Origin: Nectonema munidae
Lineage: Eukaryota; Nematomorpha; Nectonematoida; Nectonematidae
Direction: 5' to 3'
DNA: 64,000 nt
Assembly (NCBI GenBank): GCA_030549495.1
Contig: JAUIRK010000927.1
Coordinates: forward strand, 558,001-622,000
Positions 48,001-57,834 of this stretch are shown here, piece after piece. Below the pieces are notes generated by a model that searched no databases, was not told the origin of the DNA, and saw only the letters and a list, made by a program, of their open reading frames with translations. The position numbers were made by a program, and so were the translations under genes. Every line of letters starts with the position of its first letter. Positions within the stretch are counted from its first letter, which is position 1.

Positions 48001-51000
48001 TCTACTGTAATTTACACTATTTTGAAACGAAGAGAATATATGAATGAATATTCCTAAACTTTATTTCTTTTTAAAAGTAAATAAAAAACCATCAATCAGT
48101 GGCAAAAGTAAACGAAGGTATTATTAACAAGGAAAAAGATCAACTTTAATCTTTTTTAAAATTTAAACTTTAAATGAATATAGTCTTAGAATCTTTTTCA
48201 TGTTAACATATTTGCTCATCTCCAAACAGAGATTAGAGATAAGTGTGTATTCATGTTGTCATAGACTCTCTATTTTTAACATTTTAAAATAAAAACAGAA
48301 CCTTAGAATAAATTGTAAATATTGTTTACTATATTTATTATAAAGTTACACAGACATACTATCGAATAAAAAAAACAATGTAAAAAAAGCAATGTAATAT
48401 CACAGGGAGCTATAAGAATTTTTGCCCTGAAGGAAGCTAAGAAAATTGGAATTTGAAAAAAAAAATTGGAAAACTGTACCCCATGTAATGTTCGCCCTCT
48501 AAATTTTAGGCCATAAAATTGGTCTTCAAATATCGAACATTACATGGGTATATACGGTATATAGAAAGGAATTTGCTTTTTCTCAACCTAAGATTTGTGT
48601 CTATTTTTTAGTTATGAATTGATTAGATCGGCATCAGTTCTAATTATTATCAGCCCAAGGAATTGAAATCATCATCGGTGAAAAAATAGAGATCTGTACA
48701 TCACTAGTATCTTTCCTCTGTGTCACTAAATATATTCTGGTGAATGAAGAATCTAAAACTGCAATAATTTATCTTTTTTCATTCTGTTAGTTTATTCTGA
48801 CGAATGCAAAGGCATTTGGATTCAAAAGTTGATACGTGTAAGCCTTTTCATCAAAATTTATTTGTTTAGCGTCTGCATGCAGCTTGCTGGATAAGAAAAG
48901 TACATTAGATATCGTCTGATTCATTTTGTTCAATCTGTGCATAAATATCATTAATGCGAACAAAAGTTAATAAAGTTTATTTTTGTCTACACTAAAAAAA
49001 GCACCATAAATAATTTTATATCATTTGATTTTTTAATACGGCAATAAAGTTAAAAATATTTTATATAACATCAAAAAAGACAAAAAGATTAATGTTTTCA
49101 TAAAACCAAATTTCAAATGAATGAAAAATAGAACATAAAAAATCATTTTTTACAATTAATAATATCTCATTTTATATCTATTTGAGTAAAAAATAATTGT
49201 CCTGATTATCACAAAAAATTAGGGAGCAGAGTAAGGTTTAGTAATTGCTTGTCTTTGCTATGAACCTAGTGTCCAACCATCCTTACTTATAATCCTATGC
49301 AAAGAGTTAAATTGTGACTTCTCAATGAAACACCCCGCAATACTTTTACTTTCACGCATATAAACGTAGATAAGTTAATGGTGTACACTGTAGAGTGTGG
49401 AGCGCTCACTACATCTTACTCTACAATCTCGCTTTTTTTTGTTGTCAATTAACGCATTGACGTCCACTTTTCAGATAAAAGAACTCTCTGAATCGCACTC
49501 AGTTTTGGAGACGAAGTTTTGGTCTGTTTACAATGAGAACGATGGCTTAAAGGCCGCCCTCAATGAAACCAACGCCAAGATGGAGAATCTGAGGCGGGAA
49601 CAGCAAACAGCTTCCTGCAACTACACCCAATCCCTGAACGACGCTACCCTCAAACGAGATGACATGCTCAAGCAACAGTATAGCGCGCAGGTCGACTCAC
49701 TAAACTCTAGCTTGGAGCGGTCTTCTGCCACAAATGAAGAGTTGCTTCAGAAGATGCAGGCTATGCAACAGGATATATCCGTTCTCACCGAAGAAAAGAA
49801 GCAAGCCCTTAGACAGCTTGACTCCATGATCACCAAAGCATCGGTACTCAATAATCTAAAATATAATTAAAGCATTTTTAACCCACTTGATTTCGGAAAA
49901 CCTCTCCCTTGGTAGTTTGACTGGCCACTTTAAAATATTTTTTCCATAGTTTTTGATTAGTTTTCGTTGAATTAAAATTAGAAAACTATGCAACGAGATT
50001 GTCAATATTATAAAAGACTGGGCATAAATTACAAAATGCTCTACCCCAAAAATACAGACTTTTCTATTGTACCCATAGAATGTTTCACATGACACCAATG
50101 CTGCACTTCATTTACAAAATACTGCTCTACAACATTCGTTCTAAAAACAAATTATTTAGCAGCTTTAAAACACTGAATAATTAACCCTTTATTGGCCCGA
50201 ATTTTGAAAACTAATCAACTTTTTTTAATGGAATTTTATATATACCATTTTTAGTTCAAAATTGTCTTTTAAAAGTCTTTTTTTTATTTCAATATTGTCC
50301 TTTTTAAATTCAAAAGTGTCTTTTAAATTCAAAATTGTCTTTTTTATTTTAGATTATATATATTTTTTTAGTTTTAACCATTTTTCAGAATTTGTGTGTC
50401 AAAATTTACAAATTTTTAATTTTCAAAGAAGATCTTATTGGGGGCATTTTTTTTAACATTTTAAACGTCTATCTCAAAGAGCATCCTTTTACCTACATTT
50501 TTCATGTTACCTATTTGAAAAATGAAAAAAAAAATTATAAGCTAGGCACGATTTTCTTATTTTTCACGATATTTTAGCGTGTAAGATAAGTAATTACATG
50601 TTTTTTCAATCTTTTTGCACATTCATTAAATACACTTAATATATAAACATACTAATGAAAAAAAATTAAAAAAAATTTCTTTTTTGAATTTTTGTAAGGA
50701 TTAATTCAATTCAAAGGTAGGCGAATTTTTCGAAAAATTAAATCTCAGCATTTTTCATTTTTTATACATTGATTTCTAAAGAATTTTATACTGAATATGC
50801 AAATAAATTTAAATTAAAAAAATATTTAATTTTTAACTAAAAAAAGACAATTTTGAACTAAAAATGGTATATTTAAAGCGTAAACTTTATCTCCGATCCA
50901 AACAGAGGCGTACTCCATGATCACCAAAGCATCGTTACTCTATAACATCCTAATTTCCGTTTACAGATGGAAAATGCGTTGTTTTTTCAATAATATCATG

Positions 51001-54000
51001 TATAGCAATCTTTTTTGTTACGCATGTTTCGTTTTTTTGTACCCCTCTACCACCATATGCTGGAGAAAATGTCTTATTTTTTAAATACTTTTGTTTCCTA
51101 GCAGTATTTATATTATAAAATTTTGAAATACCTTCAAATATGTTTTCACCCTTACTTAAAAACGCCTTCTTGTTTTTTTTCGTGACTTTGGAAATTTTCA
51201 AAAATTGAAAATAATTATAAAACTATATATTAGTATAAAAACCAATGCAATCTATTTTGCTTGTATAGATTAACCCATTAAGTACGATAGAAATCAGACG
51301 ATATCTAAAAAACGCAGAGGGTTTATATTCAAAGTCATTGAAAAAAGCAGACGAAGATGAAATTACTTATGCTCCCAAATGGGAGCATTGGGACTTAATG
51401 GGTTAAAATTTCCAAATATATAAATTGAAATTGATACAGATTGCTTTCAAATTTCTTACTTAATAATAACCACTTATAATTTTCTGAATACGCCACTCTC
51501 TGCATATATACAAATCTTAATTCTAATGAAATCTACGCTCGACACTGATTTTGCATTCGAGAAAACATCCTCCTTTTTCATGAAATAAATAAGAAAGTTG
51601 ACGCAAAGCTCATTCTTCTATAACTAGTTGACATTGTCATTAATGCTTTAAATTGTTTATAGACGGGCGTTTATTTCAACTCTATTTGGGTACAAGCTTC
51701 CAATTACGACCAATATTCCTATTTTGGAACATAAGTAATTTCATCTTCGTCTGTTTTTTTTCAATGACTGAATATAAATCGTCTGCGTTTTTTTAGATAT
51801 CGTCTGCTTTGCTTGGCCTTAAATGGGTTAAGCATGTTTGTTAGTAAGATTCTATCATACTTACAAAAACAAAACAATTTAAATTTTTCTACAAATAATT
51901 AAATTGAATAAAAATGATAATGTTTTTTTTTAGAATTTTCAAGAAATCAATGAAAAACTTGTCTGTGAAAATAAAAATTTTACAACGAATTTTGTCCCTC
52001 TTAAAAATAAAGTTAAAGAATTGGATGATAATAAAAAAGTAAGCATATCCATTTTTACCTTGAAATAACTTTTATTTAGATACTTCTGTGATATAAGTGC
52101 AGTTATTAATATCTACAACTCTATTTATTTTTTAATTTCACTTTTTTAGAACTCTAATTAACGTTTATTTTAAAAAATCTCAGGTGTGTATACTTTTAAA
52201 ACGTTTATTAGAATGATAAATTAGTCCATAATAATAATAAATTATATAATAGTTTCGAGTTTACAACTTTGGTATCACCTACTTACTATTCTATACTCAC
52301 CTTGTTTGTTCAACCATTTTTATTCATTTCCTTCTCCTATACTCTTTTCTCACTGATTTTCGGTTTATTACATTTAGTATGTTCCTCAAAAACGATACTT
52401 GTAAACTCTTCACTTTCTTTTTATGTTGCCAAATCCATGTCTTGTTTATAAAATATTTTGTCTTTGAATTTGAAAAGTAATCCTCTGCTTTCTTTTAACC
52501 CATTTAAGACCAAGCAAAGCAGACGATATCTAAAAAAACGCAGACAATTTATATTCAAAGTCATTGAAAAAAGCAGATGAAGATGAAATTACTTATGTTC
52601 CAAAATAGGAACATTGGTCTTAAATGGGTTAAAACGAAATTTTATATATTTAAAAGCAGATGATTAGAGCAGAGACCTCAAAAGGTTAAAGAAATTAAAT
52701 TCAATAAATTACAGTCAAAAGGTCAAAGAGCCCAGGGCATGAATATCCTGTTATAATACATTGTATGCACACCTGAGATATTTTATATCAAATAACTTAA
52801 TGGCATCTGCTTTTTCTCGGATAGAATCAGTTATTATGGATAAAATTTAATTTTTCATTACTAATTTTAGATTTTAGGTTTAACTTACACTTAAATAATG
52901 AATGAATAAATATCATAGACTTCATTTAGAGAACTTATGAAATTTACTTTATTTCAACTAATAGATTTCGATAGATTGATCCTCCTCAAATGAATATTTG
53001 AAGAAAAGAAATACAGAATTACGTTGTTGTTGTTGTTGTTGTTGTTATTGACCAACAGATTACGCTGTCTCATTATAAGCGTAATTTGTCGGTCAACATT
53101 TTTTTTAAACTAAGTGAACACTTTTTCCCTTCAAAAATGGTCACAGGATTAATGTGTGCAGGTTTTGTTACTCTTTCACAGCAGCAGCGATTAGTAAGTC
53201 TAGTACCAGCCAACTTAGATGACAGCCATCGTATGGTACTGTTCACTCCATGAGTAGGCGCTTCCACTTATGGCTATACAGAATTAGACCTTTTTCATCA
53301 CTATAATTCTTTAAATATTTATTTAGCTTATTTTGGAAAAAAATAAGCTGTTGGAAGAAACTTGCAACTTATTGAAAAAGGAGTTATCTGATTTGATGGC
53401 AAAAGCAGAAGTTCAGAATGATAAGCTGCGATGCATTTGCTCCCAATGCATTCCTGGATTGCCGGAGGTACATTTTGTTTTCTCTGAAACAGTGATCTCC
53501 AAAATAAGCCATCATATGGAGCTCTCTTTTGTTTTGTTTTGTTACTCTATCAAATGAGTAATCAAATCAATCAGTGCAAATGACGTCCTATACTGCTTGC
53601 TTATTTCAGACCTTTCACTCAAAAAAAAAACTATTTTTAGCTTGAAACTAAATTTTCTATCGCGTTTACAAAAATTTGAAGCATAAGTCTGTCTTGAATA
53701 TTTCCCATTTTAATTCTTCAATAGATATCTCCTTTTTGGAGTAGGTAAAAACCTCCCATGTGTTTGAAGAATACGCAAATTTCGATAAGTTTCCAATTTT
53801 AATAATCTTTCAAAGGCTTATTTTCTTTCAATATTACTATTCACGTCAAATTTAATAAAGCATATTTCTTCGAAAAACAGCCTGCTGCAAAAGCGCACTA
53901 AGAATAGGGATGTTCTAAAAAGAGCTGATGGTCTCAAAAGAACGCGGGGTAGAGATGTATCTTAAATAAAAAAAAACTGAAAAACAATGTTTGATCGTAC

Positions 54001-56413
54001 TTTTTTGATTGATTCTCATCTATATTGATTTTTCTTTTAAATAATGTTTCCTGAATAGAAGATAGCTGAGCGATTCGATGCATTAATTTTCAAAAATTTA
54101 AACAATTAATGAAGATTTTCTGGTAAGCAACCTTTAGCCTGCAAGATCTCAGTGTGCACTACAATATACGCTGCATTTTTGATAGTAATTATTTGTCTAA
54201 AACCTTGGCAAAAAATTCAAAGTGTAAATAAACAACTATTTTTCATATTAAGAAACTGTCACCCATTAATATAGCAACTAAGAAGGGTAGATAAAAACAC
54301 CAGATCCAAATCTGACTAATCTTTTTCCACTTAGTTTGTGAGATTCGGATATTTGTGCCCTTGTTGTGACATAACTAACTATGATATTGCTAACATTGAC
54401 TTCTCAGATAAATTCTTAACAAGTTGTCATGTTTTTGCAATGTTAACTTGATATTGTGGTAGCCCTTATTTATCACTTATCCTTTCCGTTGTTAACCGGT
54501 TATCGACCACAGTCAACATATTTCGACTTTACAAAAATATGAATTGTCTGCTTTTTAATACAAATCTTCTGCTTTACATTAGATACCGTTTTATTATTCT
54601 GGTCGATAACGGGTTAATGAAGTTTGATGTCCGGAAACTTTTCAAAAACAAAAAAGGTTCTGTATTTATTTAAGAATATCCACTCTATGACAACATGAAT
54701 ACACTTATCTATAATCTCTGCTAAAATGGAAATGAACAAATATGTTAATATAAAAAAGATTCGAAGACTGTATTCATTTAAAATTTAGATATATTTTTTC
54801 CGGCTTAAAAGCAACATTTTTACATAAAACCAGATTCTGGCATCTTGAAGTTATAGAAGTACGTATATAAGGAGTGTGATGCCGTCTGACAATATAAATA
54901 GCTTCTACTTTTTTGCATATATGAATCGTTTAATCTATTTTGTATTGTGAAATGTTAACTATCTCACTAACTAATTCTTTTGCGTTCAGTCATTGTGTGG
55001 GAAAATACTGCAGTTGAAAACGTTTGGAGAGCACTGCTTCACGATTAACCTTTCTTATTTTTATCAACATAAAAGAATTAATATTTATTTTTAGCTTCCA
55101 AAAGAGGTAAAATAATATGATAATACAACTTTTATACTTTTCCTTTTCAAATTCTCTTTCTTGATCTGCATGCCATGCCAACTGATCCTCTTTACTCATT
55201 TTTACTACTTTCATATCTTTTACCTATTTTGTCGCTTGAAATCCTTTCTAAAAATCAAATCTATTTTCCTTGATTTAAATAACCCTTTGAGGTCCAAATA
55301 ATGACACGCCAGTGTCCGACAAAACAAATATCGTGAGCTTTATATTATATAAAACGGATTGGAAAATATAAGCAGACGATTAGTTTTCAAAAACGTGGGC
55401 CTTGAAGGGTTAAATATGCTTCAACTAATTTTTTTAATGTCGGCGAAACTTCGTTTGTGATTTAATAGAAAGGCATTTACAAATCTTTAAAATTGCCTTT
55501 AAAGCTAAGTTCTAAATATTGTAGTTTCTTTTTTACTTGGATAGACGGAAAACATTCAGTACATTAAAATCATTGAAGAAAATATTAAAGTGATGATTGA
55601 GACAAAATGCGAAAATGGCTCCAAGCAGAATGAGGCTGAAGATGTTGCTGCTGAAAAAGACAAAGAAATCCACGATTTGCAAGGCAAGCTTGCCTTCTAC
55701 GGTCAACTTTTGCAGGAAAGCGAGGTAAGCATGAAGCGCTTGCAAGAAAAAGTGGAAAACAGCCAAAGGTTGTTATTTGAAAAGTTGGAAGAAAAGGAAA
55801 AACTCATTAATTCATTGAGAAGTGAGATCATAAACAGCAATGGAGCAACTGTAGAGGACTCCAACTATACCACCAATGGCTCAGCACGCGAAGGAGAGGA
55901 AGGGGAAGAAAAAAGAGAAAGTGTGGAGACGATAAGCAAGCTTGAGTCACTCGTTGATGATCTTCACTACATTAAGCAAAAGTTGAAAGTTGTGAGTTCT
56001 TTTGTTTCAATTTTTCATTTATCTGAAAATTTTACACTCTGATTTCAACTAATCATATGAGTAATTTAATAGCTAACTAAATGAATACCTAAACTACCAG
56101 TTTAACCCTTTGAGGACCAGTGTGACGACACTGGTCTACCAAGAAATGAAAACTGTCTGCTTTAAATATAAAAATGTCCATTAAAAAGAAAGCAGACGAT
56201 ACGTCCTGATAATTATGCTCCCCAAAGGGCTAATAAGAATTAAATAAATAAAGTAGCAGCTCTTAAATATATATATTGTTACTATAACAAAAAACTATTA
56301 TAATTTTCAACTTCTTTTTATTCCTAAAAAATCTGGAAAAATGTTTTTTTGCACTTTAGAAGTCATCTGTGAATCCTGAAGTTAGCGAAAACTCTTCTAC
56401 AAAAAATGCATGA
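41690..56413 (+). CDS. Kinectin/RRBP1 (p180)-like ER membrane coiled-coil protein, 10 coding exons
   Basis: Exons: 41690-42092, 44367-44812, 44873-44982, 47434-47605, 47668-47766, 49475-49843, 51934-52038, 53327-53467, 55545-55991, 56360-56413. They total 2346 nt, 782 codons with the stop, all phases compatible. The protein starts with one hydrophobic segment, LTWLIVFLLTTCLIILFKIT (about residues 9-28), then a Lys-rich patch (KIKVKKIKKSNGVKKNK), a low-complexity Ser/Pro linker, and from about residue 240 long charged helices with heptad character through most of the remaining length, ending STKNA. This matches kinectin and RRBP1, which tether ribosomes or kinesin at the endoplasmic reticulum, but both are longer in vertebrates and coiled-coil likeness is weak evidence. 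A 5' UTR intron is likely: an acceptor TTTCAG lies 16 bp before the ATG. The first donor is uncertain (42092 or 42048). Confidence 0.7.
42134..42200. mobile_element. Half of a piggyBac-like MITE at the exon border
   Basis: TTAACCGGTTACGACCAGAT followed by AGAAGATGTCAAATGTAAA matches one end of the element at 54492-54617 (TTAACCGGTTATCGACCA). No partner end is visible, so it is truncated. It begins 41 bp after the proposed exon end. Confidence 0.5.
42704..42840. mobile_element. piggyBac-like MITE, subfamily A
   Basis: Starts TTAACCCATTTAAGGCCAAG and ends with CCGTAAATGGGTTAA, giving inverted ends and TTAA on both sides. The inside has GCAGACGATATCTAAAAAAA and a GGAACAT-type palindrome. It is nearly identical in length and sequence to copies at 51270, 52495 and 59011. 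It carries no ORF. Confidence 0.8.
42876..43270. mobile_element. hAT-type MITE with perfect 8-bp TSD
   Basis: Ends are CAGGGTCGGGAACCTATGGC and, inward from the right, CAGGGGCCGGGAACCTTTTT. The flanking 8-mers are both GTGTAGAG (42868-42875 and 43271-43278). The target is the same sequence used by the hAT at 38586. Internal GGCTCGCGAGCC and TGGCTCTTTT motifs are typical of this element type. No ORF. Confidence 0.85.
43501..43650 (+). repeat. tRNA-derived SINE copy
   Basis: GAGACGTGAGTAGGGTTGGG head, GGCTCGATCCCGC B-box-like motif, CTCATAGTTCGATATGAGCG and CTTCTCGATGAAAACACC. Same order as copies at 2821 and 3892. It lies in the first intron of the kinectin-like gene. Confidence 0.62.
44367..44812 (+). 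CDS. Kinectin-like gene, second coding exon
   Basis: Acceptor TTTTAG and donor AGT/GTATTC. It encodes a polar Ser/Pro/Gln-rich linker and then a helical segment, PTYIEILSALPNLELSTSQA, which sits where kinectin and RRBP1 have their conserved pre-coiled-coil block. Only the donor after 44812 keeps the frame with the exon at 44873. Confidence 0.72.
45090..45270. repeat. Short tandem GACTAAATTCCC / GAGATTTTGTCC repeats
   Basis: GGACTAAATTCCCATGGACTAA and a second unit are followed 90 bp on by GAGATTTTGTCCATTC and its repeat. This looks like a decayed MITE with tandem subterminal units; the class is unknown. Confidence 0.35.
45581..45799. mobile_element. Two adjoining piggyBac-like MITE relics
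   Basis: 45581-45696 runs from TTATAACCCATTTACG to TTAAATCGGTTAA, with CGTCTGCTTTGCTTGG inside. 45693-45799 follows directly, with GCAGACGATG and ending CTCAACGGGTTAA. They share the TTAA at 45693-45696, consistent with insertion of one at the border of the other. Confidence 0.55.
48479..48550. repeat. Inverted repeat CATGTAATGTTCG
   Basis: CCATGTAATGTTCG (48481-48494) and its exact reverse complement CGAACATTACATGG (48534-48547) enclose 39 bp. This could be a small palindromic MITE or a hairpin; flanking TATATACGGTATAT suggests a transposon end. Confidence 0.5.
49220..49370 (+). repeat. Degraded tRNA-derived SINE copy
   Basis: GGAGCAGAGTAAGGTTTAG start and CTTCTCAATGAAACACCCCG tail match the SINE family. 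The B-box is eroded (GTGTCCAACCATCC). It ends about 100 bp before the exon at 49475. Confidence 0.45.
49475..49843 (+). CDS. Kinectin-like gene, coiled-coil exon
   Basis: Acceptor CTTTTCAG, donor TCG/GTACTC; 123 codons in phase 0 on both sides. The protein is an uninterrupted charged helix (SVYNENDGLKAALNETNAKM and similar). A degraded copy of its 3' end lies about 1.1 kb downstream at 50908-50945. Confidence 0.78.
50908..50945 (+). repeat. Duplicated 3' end of the coiled-coil exon
   Basis: CTCCATGATCACCAAAGCAT and the following bases repeat 49820-49852, which spans the last codons of the exon and its donor. In the copy the donor GGTACTC reads GTTACTC, so the splice site is lost. No similarity is seen to the left of it. 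Confidence 0.6.
51270..51406. mobile_element. piggyBac-like MITE, subfamily A
   Basis: TTAACCCATTAAGTACGATA to GGACTTAATGGGTTAA. Inverted ends, TTAA at both edges, internal CAGACGATATCTAAAAAAC and CTCCCAAATGGGAGCATTG. Intronic, no ORF. Confidence 0.78.
51698..51831. mobile_element. piggyBac-like MITE, subfamily A, inverted, one end decayed
   Basis: It matches the reverse complement of the 52495 copy: TTACGACCAATATTCC on the left and GCTTGGCCTTAAATGGGTTA on the right. The left TTAA is eroded. It lies 102 bp before the exon at 51934. Confidence 0.72.
52495..52632. mobile_element. piggyBac-like MITE, subfamily A
   Basis: TTAACCCATTTAAGACCAAG to GGTCTTAAATGGGTTAA with long inverted ends and TTAA at each border. 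Near-copy of 42704-42840. Confidence 0.8.
53023..53046 (+). repeat. TTG trinucleotide microsatellite
   Basis: About eight GTT units in an intron of the kinectin-like gene. Confidence 0.85.
54492..54617. mobile_element. piggyBac-like MITE, subfamily D
   Basis: TTAACCGGTTATCGACCA at the left and TGGTCGATAACGGGTTAA-type sequence at the right form inverted ends with TTAA borders. The inside has TTGTCTGCTTTTTAATAC and CTTCTGCTTTACATTAG, shared with the other subfamilies. Confidence 0.75.
55279..55413. mobile_element. piggyBac-like MITE, subfamily C
   Basis: ATAACCCTTTGAGGTCCAAA to GGGCCTTGAAGGGTTAA; CCCTTT is a common piggyBac terminus. It ends 131 bp before the exon at 55545. Left TTAA is mutated to ATAA. 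Confidence 0.7.
55545..55991 (+). CDS. Kinectin-like gene, penultimate coding exon
   Basis: Acceptor GGATAG; donor GTT/GTGAGT, a strong consensus. It encodes coiled coil (DLQGKLAFYGQLLQESEVSM) and a Glu/Gly-rich linker. A second perfect donor sequence, GAG/GTAAGC, occurs in frame inside the exon near 55723, so a shorter splice form is possible. Confidence 0.72.
56102..56233. mobile_element. piggyBac-like MITE, subfamily C
   Basis: TTAACCCTTTGAGGACCAGT to CTCCCCAAAGGGCTAA, with ACTGTCTGCTTTAAATAT and AAGCAGACGATACG inside. It lies in the last intron of the kinectin-like gene, between the penultimate and final exon. A fragment of the same subfamily lies near 11537-11600. Confidence 0.7.
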
Positions 56414-56527
56414 AACTTCACCCTTTTATAGAGAAAACATTTTTTTAAATATTTTTACAAAATTTCTATCCATCACTTTGTTAACCTTCAAAGTCACTTA
56501 GAAACATATTTAATGTCTTGATTTATA

Positions 56528-56533
56528 AATAAA
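56528..56533 (+). promoter_or_regulatory. Candidate poly(A) signal of the kinectin-like gene
   Basis: AATAAA, 115 bp after the TGA stop at 56411-56413. Canonical hexamer; use is inferred. Confidence 0.4.
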
Positions 56534-56627
56534 TTTTGTTGACATCATGTACTTAATTTTGTATTCATATCATAGCGGATGCCACTAATATATCCCATGT
56601 CTTGCAGTTTGAAGAGATATGTTATTG

Positions 56628-57033
56628 TTAAATAGTGTCAAAAACTATTTTAACTCAGACGATATTTATTAAAAAGCAGAAGATACATATACAAAACTAT
56701 TTGAAAAAGCAGACGAAGGTAAAATTGTTTATGTATTATTTACAGTGGCGGATCCAGAAATTTCTTATAGGGGAGCCGAAATCTATTTAAATTTTTTGCA
56801 ATTTTGCTAAAAGTCTTCAGAGAATACGACAGCTGTATTGTCTTTTAGAATTCGACTTGTCATATCGTTGATATAAACGTAATCAACTACCAACAAGTAT
56901 TGTTTTAGGAAAAAGCAAAATTAGTAAGGGTAATTTTCGAAGCCATTTTTCATAGTGGAGGCCTAGACCCATGAGGCCTCCCCCTTGGATCCGCCACTGA
57001 TTATATATGATACACTGGTCACAAAAGCGTTAA
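56628..57033. mobile_element. piggyBac-like MITE, subfamily B, interrupted by a hAT MITE
   Basis: The left part has TTAA...CAGACGATATTTATTAAAAA and AAGCAGACGAAGGTAAAATT; the right part has TATGATACACTGGTCACAAA...TTAA. Together they match the 40933-41068 copy on its reverse strand, split by the 257-bp insertion at 56743. Confidence 0.72.
56743..56999. mobile_element. hAT-type MITE nested in a piggyBac-like MITE
   Basis: The ends are CAGTGGCGGATCCAG and, inward from the right, CAGTGGCGGATCCAAGGGG, 15 bp perfect. Flanks ATTATTTA (56735-56742) and ATTATATA (57000-57007) match at 7 of 8 positions. The uninterrupted host copy at 40933 shows the same sequence without the insert. Confidence 0.85.
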
Positions 57034-57596
57034 AATAGAAAAAATAAGAGTGAAACTTTAAAAATTTTAACTGAAAAAATTTGAGAAATGTTGCATCTAA
57101 AGACAATTTAATTGCTTGTACTTTACCTTTCGATTAAAATCAGTATCCTTTAAAAATAATAAAGTCAAAACCATGTCAAAATTTTTTTAGTTGAAAATAA
57201 AAATTTTCTTTCAAAAATTTCTTCCTTATAATGAAATTTATTAGATGGAAAATGTATTCGTAATTTTTCTTAAAGACTTTGATTTTGTTCGAAAATATTG
57301 ATGACAATCGATACTTGATGATGTTCTTTCGTTTAAGTAAGATTTTTAAGTGGAAAATGAGCACTCACAACTTGATATACTATCAATCATCTTTGTTACT
57401 TAACGTGTATGTATATAGAAAGATAGGTGTAGAATTGGTGAAGTTTGCGACCTTTATTCACAATTTAATTAAATCACTGGACGGATGATAATTAGTCTTA
57501 TTTTAAAAAAGGAAAATAGATATTTTTAATCAGCAGCAAAGATATATTTTTTGAAGAGGAAGTTGTGTTGTTGTTTTAGTAGTATTGGCGCGCAAA

Positions 57597-57834
57597 CTAA
57601 ATGTTCTTTCCATTCACAACGTTTGCGGTGATGTTGAGGTAGCCGTTTTGAAAGGTGACGCAATCCAGGACATCGATGTCTATGCATAGAGGCAGTGAAA
57701 CTTCTCGGTGAAGCTGGACCAGTTCGGACACGTTGCGTTCGCTACTCTCTTCGTGTTTGGCATCGATGATGAGTTGTTGGTTGTCCACGAGCTTAACATT
57801 TATTTCTTCGGGCTTGTAGTCGCTTATGAAAAAT
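57597..57834 (-). CDS. Small heat shock protein, second coding exon (most of the crystallin domain)
   Basis: Acceptor AACAG at 57839-57835 on the minus strand; the stop TAG is at 57599-57597. It holds beta strands from FFISDYKPEE to GYLNITANV and ends NGKNI. Confidence 0.85.
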
